NCBI GenBank assembly: GCA_900552955.1
Contig: USBO01000023.1
Location: forward strand, 1-17,112
DNA: 17,112 nt
From: an uncultured Alistipes sp.
GTDB lineage: Bacteria; Bacteroidota; Bacteroidia; Bacteroidales; Rikenellaceae
Reading direction: 5' to 3'
The position numbers and the translations under genes were made by a program. Below are positions 1 to 5,834 of this stretch, one piece after another. Under the pieces are notes generated by a model. The model was given only the letters and a program-made list of their open reading frames with translations, did not search any database and had not been told where the DNA came from. Every line of letters begins with the position of its first letter. Position 1 is the stretch's first letter.

Positions 1-213
1 CATGGCGTCGGTCGCCTCCCACGAGCCCGAAAAGCGCCCGTTCGTTTCGTCCACGGCGATCTGCGCGCGGCTCTCGGGAAGTTCCGCCCGGAGGCTGACT
101 TCGACTTTGCCGGATGCGAGCGGCGTCCGGTCGGCTGCATCGTCGGTCGAGCAGGCCGAGATGAGCGTTGCACATGCGGCAACGAGCAATCCTTTGGTAG
201 ATGCGTATTTCAT
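1..213 (-). CDS. Fimbrillin-like lipoprotein, N-terminal part (cut by window edge)
   Basis: Only the first 71 codons are present; the gene continues past base 1. The product starts MKYASTKGLLVAACATLISA followed by Cys21, a type II signal peptide with lipobox LISAC, so it should be a lipid-anchored envelope protein. The mature part begins with a Ser/Thr/Asp-rich linker and then a segment with an SRAQI motif and a FSGSWEATDAM stretch. That arrangement (SRA/TRA followed by F..W...D.I) is common at the start of fimbrillin-family proteins of Bacteroidales. It is last in an apparent operon, 17 bp after the small-protein gene. The fimbrillin assignment rests on a short N-terminal pattern only; another surface lipoprotein family is possible. 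Confidence 0.6.
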   Translation of the reverse strand, partial: MKYASTKGLLVAACATLISACSTDDAADRTPLASGKVEVSLRAELPESRAQIAVDETNGRFSGSWEATDAM

Positions 214-230
214 AAGTCGTCTGTTTTTTC

Positions 231-419
231 TTATTCTTCGATCGGCTCGCCGAAGGCGTCGAACATCCGGTCGCCCCATGCGTCGAGAGGTTTGGCCGTT
301 CCGGCAGGGAATTCCTCGCTGGCAGCGAAGCCCTTTTCCACGACGATTTCCGACGTGATGAGTTCAGGGCGAAGGTAGGGCTGCAACCCCCCCCCGAAAT
401 TCATGGCATTTTCTTTCAT
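231..419 (-). CDS. Small 62-residue protein with Y..PE motif and a G9 tract
   Basis: The frame encodes 62 residues with no signal peptide or membrane segment. It has a short N-terminus, three glycines encoded by nine consecutive G, then YLRPELITSEIVVEKGFAAS, and an acidic tail ending EPIEE. From memory, short Bacteroidales proteins with the pattern Y-x-x-P-E...E-x-GFA-x-S are frequent near lipoprotein and fimbrial genes, but I know of no assigned function. It lies 22 bp after the DUF4493-like gene and 17 bp before the fimbrillin-like gene on the same strand, so it is probably co-transcribed with both. An in-frame ATG at codon 6 is an alternative start. Change in the length of the G tract would shift its frame. 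Confidence 0.6.
   Translation of the reverse strand: MKENAMNFGGGLQPYLRPELITSEIVVEKGFAASEEFPAGTAKPLDAWGDRMFDAFGEPIEE
387..395 (-). repeat. Homopolymeric tract G9 on the coding strand
   Basis: Nine uninterrupted C on the plus strand (G on the coding strand) form codons 9 to 11 of the small-protein gene, close to its 5' end. It is the longest G/C homopolymer I noticed in the window. Whether its length varies cannot be judged from one sequence. Confidence 0.9.
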
Positions 420-441
420 GATCTTATTGGGTTAAGATAGG

Positions 442-1653
442 TTATTCGATGGGTTTGGCTTCGCCGCCAGGGTACTCCTGCGCGGGGCCGTCGGGCGCCG
501 GTTCCTCCTCGTCGGTGCTGTAGACCATGACGGTTTCGGTGGTCGGCTGGCCTTCGTTGTCGATGACCGTCAGCACGAAGTCGCTGTCGCCGCTGCCTAA
601 CAGCGGGATCAGCCCCATGAACTGCGTGATGTCGAACAACACTTCGCTGCGGTCGGTCACGGCGTCGCCCGTGGGGAATCCCAGGGCTTCGAGCATCTCC
701 TGCAAATCGGCGGGGTGCGTGAGGTCGAATTCGCTGCGCAGACCCACGGACTCCAGCACCTCGGGCGTGAGCACCTTCTCGGAGACGATCCGCACGGCGA
801 AGGAGCGGATGCCGGCCGGTGCGGTGACGCGGATGCGGGCGTCGAGACCCTCGACGGCGCGGTAACGCTGCCTGATGTCGTGGCCGATCCATTCGATGGC
901 CGGAGCGGCGAGCGATCGGCTGCGGACATCGAACCGGTACTCCTGCCCGGGCTGTACGTCGGTGTAACGGCGGGTGTAGGCGATCGGCATGCCGTCGACC
1001 GACGTCGCATCGACCTCGAGGGTCAGCGTGCGCGCTTCGCCCACCGTGAAATAGGCCGTCCGGCTTTCGGCGGGAGTGAAGACGAGCCTTTCGCCGCCGC
1101 AGCCGACCGTCACGGTCGAGCGGGCGCCGAAGGTTGCGTCGAAAGCCAGCGATACGGCCACGGCGGCCGGTGTGCAGAGCACCTTGCCGACTTCGAGGGG
1201 CGTGTTGCGGTCGACGAGCAGCTCGTGACGGCCGATGTAGACGGGTGCGTCCCAGGCCGCGGATTTCATCTCGGCCGAGCTGACCGTCAGGGTGTAGGCG
1301 CCCGAGGGAAGGCTGAGCGTTTCGGGACGCCGGTCGTAGGCGAATTCGGCGACGGCGGTTCCCGCAGCGTCGGTGACGACGCAGTCGTAGCGTGCGCCGG
1401 CACGGGTCGCACGCTGAGCCCGACACCGCTCGGGCGTTGCGTTTGCGGCGGTCGCGCCGTCGGGGCGCACGACCGCGTCGATCGTTTCGGTGTCGGCGGA
1501 GAGTGCGACGCTCATCGCTCCCAGCGACAGGGTGCCGTCGGTCGTCCCGACGGGCGGTCGTTCGTCGCCGTATTCGGCACTCTCGCGCTCGCACGACACG
1601 GGTGCGAGGGCCGATGCCAGCAGGGCGGCGACGCTCAGGAGAATCTTTTTCAT
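442..1653 (-). CDS. DUF4493-like lipoprotein
   Basis: With the start at 1653 the protein has 403 residues: MKKILLSVAALLASALAPVS then Cys21, a lipoprotein signal, followed by an acidic ERESAEYGDE stretch of the kind found after the lipidated Cys in surface-exposed Bacteroidetes lipoproteins. A segment starting GTLSLGAMSVALSADTETI (residues about 40-58) fits the N-terminus of DUF4493 proteins; the rest is beta-rich. The open frame extends to an ATG at 1719, but a -7 box at 1724-1732 puts transcription initiation at about 1717, so the upstream ATG is not a usable start; ATGs at 1656 and 1659 are also possible. It is first in a probable operon with the small protein and the fimbrillin-like gene. 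Function is unknown; envelope location is inferred. Confidence 0.75.
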   Translation of the reverse strand: MKKILLSVAALLASALAPVSCERESAEYGDERPPVGTTDGTLSLGAMSVALSADTETIDAVVRPDGATAANATPERCRAQRATRAGARYDCVVTDAAGTAVAEFAYDRRPETLSLPSGAYTLTVSSAEMKSAAWDAPVYIGRHELLVDRNTPLEVGKVLCTPAAVAVSLAFDATFGARSTVTVGCGGERLVFTPAESRTAYFTVGEARTLTLEVDATSVDGMPIAYTRRYTDVQPGQEYRFDVRSRSLAAPAIEWIGHDIRQRYRAVEGLDARIRVTAPAGIRSFAVRIVSEKVLTPEVLESVGLRSEFDLTHPADLQEMLEALGFPTGDAVTDRSEVLFDITQFMGLIPLLGSGDSDFVLTVIDNEGQPTTETVMVYSTDEEEPAPDGPAQEYPGGEAKPIE

Positions 1654-1723
1654 CATCATTATCGTCGGTGCGGCTGCCGGTTGGGCGGTCGACGAGCAAC
1701 GGTTTGTATACATTTTCACGATT

Positions 1724-1756
1724 GCAAAAGTAGCCGCTTCAGTCCTATATGAGAAA
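1724..1756 (-). promoter_or_regulatory. Bacteroidetes-type promoter for the lipoprotein operon
   Basis: On the minus strand, -7 box TACTTTTGC (1732 to 1724) lies 20 nt downstream of TTTC (1756 to 1753), a one-base variant of the -33 TTTG. Predicted transcription start is about 1717, giving a leader of about 64 nt to the ATG at 1653. Confidence 0.65.
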
Positions 1757-1804
1757 TAAATTCAATGAACACCCCTTTTTTTATCATGAACAGGCAACGG
1801 CCAT

Positions 1805-1854
1805 CTCAAATAAAATCGGGAACATCCCCCGTTTCGGCGGAGCATGTTCCCGAT
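1805..1854 (-). terminator. Rho-independent terminator of the S9 peptidase gene
   Basis: An 11-bp perfect inverted repeat, ATCGGGAACAT (1815-1825) and ATGTTCCCGAT (1844-1854), with an 18-nt loop, starts 20 bp past the peptidase stop codon. Read on the minus strand it runs into a T-rich tail (TTTTATTTGAG). Confidence 0.8.
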
Positions 1855-1874
1855 GGCGGACGTGCGTGGAAGGG

Positions 1875-4040
1875 CTATTCCGCCCCTTTGACGTAGCGGT
1901 CGAGCCACCCGAAGAATTCGCGGTTCCAGACCAGCGAGTTCTGGGGCTTGAAGACCTGATGCGCCTCGTCCTCGAAGGCCACCAGACGTGACGGTATGCC
2001 GCGCAGGCGGGCGGCGGTGAAGGCCTCGAGCGACTGCGTGTAGGGGATGCGGAAGTCGTATTCGCCCGTGACGATCAGCATGGGCGTGTCCCACCGGTCG
2101 ACGAACCGGTGCGGCGAATTGGCGTAGGAGCGCACGGCCGTGGGGTTCTCCTTCTCCCAGTAGGCCCCGCCGTAGTCATGGTTGATGAAGAAGAGTTCCT
2201 CCGTATGTCCGTACATCGATTCGAAGTTGAAGATGCCGCAGTGCGAGATGAAGGCCTTGAACCGTTTCTGATGGCAGCCGGCGAGGAAGTAGACCGAGTA
2301 GCCGCCGTAGGAGGCGCCCACGCAGCCCAGCCGGTCGCGGTCGCACCACGGCTCGCGCGCCACGTCGTCGATGGCCGAGAGGTAGTCGCGGATGTTCTGT
2401 CCCGAGTAGTCGCCCGAGATCTGGTCGAGCCACTCCTGTCCGAACGAGGGGACGCCGCGGCGGTTGGGCGCCACGACCACGTAGCCCTGCGAGGCCATCA
2501 GCGCGAAATTCCAGCGGTAGCTCCACCCCTGCGAGACGACGCTCTGCGGGCCGCCCTCGCAGAAGAGCAGCGTGGGGTACTTCTTCGCGGGGTCGAAGTC
2601 GGGCGGCAGGACGACCCACGTCAGCATCCGTTTGCCGTCGGTGGTCGTGGCCCACCGTTTTTGCACCTCGCCCAAGCGGATGTGCTTGTAGATCCCGCCG
2701 TTGACGTCCGAGAGCTGCGTGAGCGTGCCGTCGGCGGGGTCGACCTCGAACTGCTCGGTGGCCCTGCGCATCGTCGTGAGCTCGGCCACGATGCGTCCGC
2801 CGGCCATCGTGAAGGCGTTGATGTCGTGGTCGCCCGCCGTGACCACCGTCGGCGGATCGACGGTGCCGCACGTGGCGTCGGGCGCCGGCAGCGTCAGGCG
2901 GCAGAGCTGGTGCGTGCCCTCGATCGGGGCGATGAACCACAGCGTGCGGTCGTCGGCCCACTGCACGTCGGTGGCGTTGTAGTCGAACGAGGGGGTGAGC
3001 TCCTCGAAGCATGCCGTGCGGCAGTCGTAGAGCATCAGCCGCTCCTTGTCGGCCTCGTAGCCCGGCGTGGCCATCGAGCGGAAGGCGATATAGCGGTCGT
3101 CGGGCGACCAGACGGGGTATTTGTCGTAGCCCGGGAAGCGGTCGTAGGGGGCCGTGGTGCGGTCGCCCGTCTTGCAGATGTTGACCGTCTCGCCGCTCGC
3201 GCAGTCGTAGACGAAGATGTCCGAATCGGTCGAAACCGCATAGTCGGTGCCCGTGAGCGGCTTGCAGGTGTAGGCCAGACGGTTGCCGGCATGGTTCCAC
3301 GCGATCTCGGCCGTGTCGAAGTAGGGGGCCAGCGGCGCGTCCCAGGCCGCATCGGGGCCGAGGATGTCGCGTCCGCCGGTCACGATGCCGTCGGTCAGCT
3401 CGCCGACGAAGATGTGGCGGTAGGCGCCCTCGTCCCAGTAGTTCCAATGGCGGCACATCAGGTCGTCGTAGATGCGGGCCTTCGAAGCGGGCAGGTCGTC
3501 GTGGATGTCGCCCGAACGGCGTTTGGCGACCTGCACGGTCTGCACCCACCAGATGCGCCGTCCGTCGGGACTGACGCCGAAGCCTTCGACGTCGGGTATG
3601 CCCTCGCCGTCGCCGCTGCCGGTCACCTGTTGCGGCTTGCCGCCTTCGGCCGGCATGCGCCACACCTGCTGCGTGCCGCTGCGATCCGACAGGAAGTAGA
3701 GCGTGCCGCCGTCGGCCGACCACGCGGGCGCCGAGGCGTTCGACGAGCGGTCGGTCAGCCGGCGCACCTCGCCCGTGGCCATGTCGCGCAGGTAGAGCGC
3801 TGTCGCACCGCGGTTCTCCGCCAGATCGTAGTAGGTGATCGTGTAGACGAGCCGCGAGCCGTCGGGCGAGAGACGCGACGCGCCGAGGCGTCCCATCTTC
3901 CACATCACCTCCGGCGTGAAGCGCCCTTCGGCGATCTCGTCGGCCGTGAGCGCGGGGTCGATTTCGAGGGGTCGGGGCCGCTCCGTGCAGGAGCCGAGTC
4001 CCAGAGCCGTGCATGCCATAAACAGCAGGATTTTTTTCAT
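1875..4040 (-). CDS. S9-family peptidase lipoprotein (prolyl oligopeptidase/DPP type)
   Basis: The product is a serine peptidase of 721 residues from the ATG at 4040. MKKILLFMACTALGLGS with Cys18 is a lipoprotein signal, so it is probably anchored in the periplasm or at the surface. Residues about 40-440 carry repeated SPDG/SADGG beta-propeller blades; the C-terminal alpha/beta-hydrolase domain has the nucleophile in GASYGGY (Ser577), Asp662 in TGEYDFRIP and His694 in EDEAHQVF, the full catalytic triad. Length and layout fit S9 dipeptidyl peptidases such as the DPP5-like enzymes of Bacteroidales, which release dipeptides from peptides; the exact specificity cannot be read here. The frame extends to 4109, but that part overlaps the divergent Nudix gene and lacks a signal peptide. 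It is monocistronic, ending in a hairpin terminator. I found no convincing -7 box for it. Confidence 0.9.
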   Translation of the reverse strand: MKKILLFMACTALGLGSCTERPRPLEIDPALTADEIAEGRFTPEVMWKMGRLGASRLSPDGSRLVYTITYYDLAENRGATALYLRDMATGEVRRLTDRSSNASAPAWSADGGTLYFLSDRSGTQQVWRMPAEGGKPQQVTGSGDGEGIPDVEGFGVSPDGRRIWWVQTVQVAKRRSGDIHDDLPASKARIYDDLMCRHWNYWDEGAYRHIFVGELTDGIVTGGRDILGPDAAWDAPLAPYFDTAEIAWNHAGNRLAYTCKPLTGTDYAVSTDSDIFVYDCASGETVNICKTGDRTTAPYDRFPGYDKYPVWSPDDRYIAFRSMATPGYEADKERLMLYDCRTACFEELTPSFDYNATDVQWADDRTLWFIAPIEGTHQLCRLTLPAPDATCGTVDPPTVVTAGDHDINAFTMAGGRIVAELTTMRRATEQFEVDPADGTLTQLSDVNGGIYKHIRLGEVQKRWATTTDGKRMLTWVVLPPDFDPAKKYPTLLFCEGGPQSVVSQGWSYRWNFALMASQGYVVVAPNRRGVPSFGQEWLDQISGDYSGQNIRDYLSAIDDVAREPWCDRDRLGCVGASYGGYSVYFLAGCHQKRFKAFISHCGIFNFESMYGHTEELFFINHDYGGAYWEKENPTAVRSYANSPHRFVDRWDTPMLIVTGEYDFRIPYTQSLEAFTAARLRGIPSRLVAFEDEAHQVFKPQNSLVWNREFFGWLDRYVKGAE

Positions 4041-4054
4041 ATTTCTCGATCGGT

Positions 4055-4088
4055 TTTCTTCATTTGGTTCGAATCTTCGTACTTTTGC
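4055..4088 (+). promoter_or_regulatory. Bacteroidetes-type promoter for the Nudix gene
   Basis: TTTC (4055-4058) and TACTTTTGC (4080-4088) are separated by 21 nt. Predicted transcription start is about 4094, only about 14 nt before the ATG at 4108. This sets the gene start and excludes the longer in-frame extension. Confidence 0.65.
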
Positions 4089-4107
4089 GGAACAAATCGC
4101 AAACGAC

Positions 4108-4698
4108 ATGTGCCGAACGATCTCTTTCGCCGATAAGATACTGCTCTTTTCGTCGCGTCCCGCCGAAGCGTCCTTTCACGAGGTGCGGCTCGAAGCCGGA
4201 CAGACGCTTCCGCAGGCGAAGATACTCAATTTTTTGGAAACTTTCAACTTCGTGGCGATCGTGACGCCTGAACCGGATCGTTGTTTCGAGGCGTTCGCGG
4301 CGGCGTTCCGCCGTGTGGAGGCTGCCGGCGGCATCGTGACCGACGGCCGCGGCGCACGGCTGATGATTTACCGCAACGGCCGTTGGGACCTGCCCAAAGG
4401 GCACCTGGAGTCGGGCGAGACCATCGAGGCGTGCGCCGTGCGCGAGGTGTGCGAGGAGACGGGGGTCGAGGCTTCGGTGCGGCGGCACCTGTGCGATACG
4501 CTGCATTGTTACCTGCTCCACGGAGCGTGGGAGATGAAGTGCACGCACTGGTTCGAAATGGAGGCCACCGCCGTCACGCCGCTCCGTCCGCAGACCGAAG
4601 AGGGCATCGAACACGCATGCTGGTGTTCGCCCGCCGAAGCGGAGCTGCATCTGCAACACTCCTTTCCGACGATCCGGCGGGTTTTCGCCGCCCTGTGA
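4108..4698 (+). CDS. Nudix hydrolase with an extra N-terminal region
   Basis: The 196-residue protein contains a perfect Nudix box (GX5EX7REUXEEXGU) at residues 98-120: G98, E104, R112-E113, E116-E117, G119. The family hydrolyses nucleoside diphosphates linked to another moiety using Mg2+ held by the glutamates; the substrate here is unknown. Residues 75-93 (GGIVTDGRG...IYRNGRWDLPKGH) are the usual beta-strand before the box. Residues 1-70 are not part of the catalytic fold and look like a separate small domain. No signal peptide, so cytoplasmic. The ATG at 4108 is chosen because the promoter at 4055-4088 lies inside the longer frame. It is divergent from the S9 peptidase and converges on the START-like gene. 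Confidence 0.85.
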   Translation: MCRTISFADKILLFSSRPAEASFHEVRLEAGQTLPQAKILNFLETFNFVAIVTPEPDRCFEAFAAAFRRVEAAGGIVTDGRGARLMIYRNGRWDLPKGHLESGETIEACAVREVCEETGVEASVRRHLCDTLHCYLLHGAWEMKCTHWFEMEATAVTPLRPQTEEGIEHACWCSPAEAELHLQHSFPTIRRVFAAL

Positions 4699-4736
4699 CG
4701 GCCGGCGGTAAGGATTCTTTCGCATTGGCGGCCGTC
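4697..4736 (+). repeat. Inverted repeat at the Nudix stop codon
   Basis: GACGGCCG (4697-4704) and CGGCCGTC (4729-4736) form an 8-bp perfect stem with a 24-nt loop, overlapping the TGA. No T-run follows, so it could be a weak or factor-dependent terminator or an mRNA 3'-end stabiliser. Confidence 0.45.
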
Positions 4737-4747
4737 CATGCCCTTTG

Positions 4748-4775
4748 AGCGCCGTCCGGTCGGAGCGGCGGCGCT
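4748..4775. repeat. Inverted repeat in convergent intergenic region
   Basis: AGCGCCG (4748-4754) and CGGCGCT (4769-4775) form a 7-bp stem with a 14-nt loop. No T-tract on either side. Function unknown. Confidence 0.4.
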
Positions 4776-4855
4776 ACGTCGTCCTTCGGACTCCGTTTCG
4801 CCTGTGGCGGTATGACGGACGGCTTTACTGTGAAAAGCAGGCACATCCGCCTCTT

Positions 4856-4882
4856 GGGCATCTTTACCTTCGGTAGATGCCC
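4856..4882. repeat. Inverted repeat downstream of the START-like gene
   Basis: GGGCATCT (4856-4863) and AGATGCCC (4875-4882) form an 8-bp stem, extendable by ACC/GGT past a two-base bulge. No poly-T on either strand; possibly part of transcription termination between convergent genes. Confidence 0.5.
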
Positions 4883-4898
4883 GAGAGCCGTCTCTGCC

Positions 4899-4911
4899 CG
4901 CCCTTCGGGCG
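4899..4911. repeat. Short hairpin CGCCC-TTC-GGGCG
   Basis: A compact 5-bp G+C stem with a 3-nt loop directly after the stop of the minus-strand START-like gene. On its own it lacks a T-tract. Confidence 0.4.
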
Positions 4912-4919
4912 CCGTCCGT

Positions 4920-5336
4920 TCAGACCTGCGGCGCGGCGTTGAACGACTTGGCGACCGCCTCGGCGACCTGGTCGATGGCGCCCTGAATCTTCGAACCGAT
5001 CATCATGCGCATCATCATGTTCAGATCGACGTGCAGCACCAGCCGCATGCGCGTGTCGTCGGGCGCCACCTCCTTGAGCTGCAGCCAGAAGGAGAAATCC
5101 ATCGGCACGCCGCCGTCGTCGCCGACGATCTTGACGGTTTTGGGCGCTTCGCGCTCGGCGATGCGCAGCTTCACGGTGAAGCCCTTGGCCTTGAACGAGC
5201 AGGTGTCTTCGTCGGCCCGCCACTCCTCGACGCGGTCGGCCAGAGCGGGGGTGAGGTTGTCGAACCGGCTCACCAGATCGTAGATCATGCGGGCCGGACG
5301 GAGGATCCGTTGCTGCTGAGAGATATATTCTTGCAT
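4920..5336 (-). CDS. START/SRPBCC-like protein
   Basis: The 138-residue protein starts MQEYISQQQRILRP at 5336. The pattern of an N-terminal helix, a YDLVSRFDNL segment, antiparallel strands (residues about 36-105) and a long C-terminal helix (about 106-132) ending near SKIQGAIDQVAEAVAKSF fits the START/SRPBCC (polyketide cyclase-like) fold, which binds hydrophobic ligands. I recognise the fold type, not a ligand or pathway. There is no signal peptide. The frame runs up to 5387, but the promoter at 5357-5388 lies within that extension, so 5336 is the real start with a leader of about 14 nt. It is a single gene downstream of tsaE, with its own promoter. The Met-rich LNMMMRMMIG stretch is notable. 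Confidence 0.75.
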   Translation of the reverse strand: MQEYISQQQRILRPARMIYDLVSRFDNLTPALADRVEEWRADEDTCSFKAKGFTVKLRIAEREAPKTVKIVGDDGGVPMDFSFWLQLKEVAPDDTRMRLVLHVDLNMMMRMMIGSKIQGAIDQVAEAVAKSFNAAPQV

Positions 5337-5356
5337 GGAGTCGTTTTTTCGGGGGA

Positions 5357-5388
5357 CAAAAGTAGCGATTTTTCCGCATTCGGCCAAA
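5357..5388 (-). promoter_or_regulatory. Bacteroidetes-type promoter for the START-like gene
   Basis: This is the best promoter in the window: -33 TTTG (5388 to 5385), exactly 20 nt of spacer, -7 TACTTTTG (5364 to 5357). Predicted start is about 5350, 14 nt before the ATG at 5336. Confidence 0.8.
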
Positions 5389-5415
5389 GCGGCCCGACGG
5401 GGTCGTGCGGCCGGC

Positions 5416-5832
5416 TCAGCCGATGAAGAGCGTGCGCTGCCCGGGCCCGTCCACGCGGATGCGGACCGTCATCGTATCGTCGGGAAGCAGCTCCTCGATC
5501 TTCTCGGGCCACTCCACCAGGCAGAGGTCGCCCGAGTAGAAATACTCCTCGTAGCCGAAGTCGTAGGCCTCCTCGATACGGTCGATGCGGTAGAAATCGA
5601 AATGGTAGACGGGGCGTCCGTCGGCCGTGTCGTACTGGTTGACCAGGGCGAACGTGGGGCTGGTGACCGTGTCGGCGGAGCCGAGCCGGTCGAGGATCGC
5701 GCCGATGAGCGTCGTTTTGCCGGCGCCCATCTCGCCGCGCAGGGCGACGACCGTGCGGCCGGCAAGCGCGTCGAGGACGGCCCCGGCCGCTTCGGGCAGG
5801 TCGTCGAGCGAATCGATGGCGAGCGTTTTCAT
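5416..5832 (-). CDS. tsaE: tRNA t6A synthesis ATPase TsaE (YjeE family)
   Basis: The 138-residue cytoplasmic P-loop protein has Walker A GEMGAGKTT (residues 33-41), the family motifs SPTFALVN (58-65) and HFDFYR (77-82), and LVEWPE (105-110). These are the marks of TsaE, which works with TsaB and TsaD to transfer threonylcarbamoyl to A37 of ANN-decoding tRNAs and uses ATP to reset the complex. Length fits the family (about 140-155). The gene begins 2 bp after the porX stop, so the two are surely co-transcribed and probably translationally coupled; it has no promoter of its own. No clear hairpin terminator follows it before the START-like promoter. Confidence 0.95.
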   Translation of the reverse strand: MKTLAIDSLDDLPEAAGAVLDALAGRTVVALRGEMGAGKTTLIGAILDRLGSADTVTSPTFALVNQYDTADGRPVYHFDFYRIDRIEEAYDFGYEEYFYSGDLCLVEWPEKIEELLPDDTMTVRIRVDGPGQRTLFIG

Positions 5833-5834
5833 CT

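Noticed and set aside
4041..4107. Promoter for the S9 peptidase
   Set aside because: TTTG elements occur at 4096-4093 and 4103-4100 on the minus strand, but no TAnnTTTG-like box lies 19-21 nt downstream of either, so no call was made.
4041..4109. N-terminal extension of the S9 peptidase to 4109
   Set aside because: It would precede and destroy the lipoprotein signal peptide and overlap the divergent Nudix gene and its promoter.
2109..4136. Long open frame on the plus strand (675 codons) antisense to the S9 peptidase
   Set aside because: The minus-strand product has a signal peptide, propeller repeats and a full catalytic triad; the antisense product is compositionally biased (Arg, Val, Ala, Gly) without motifs, as expected from codon structure in high-GC DNA.
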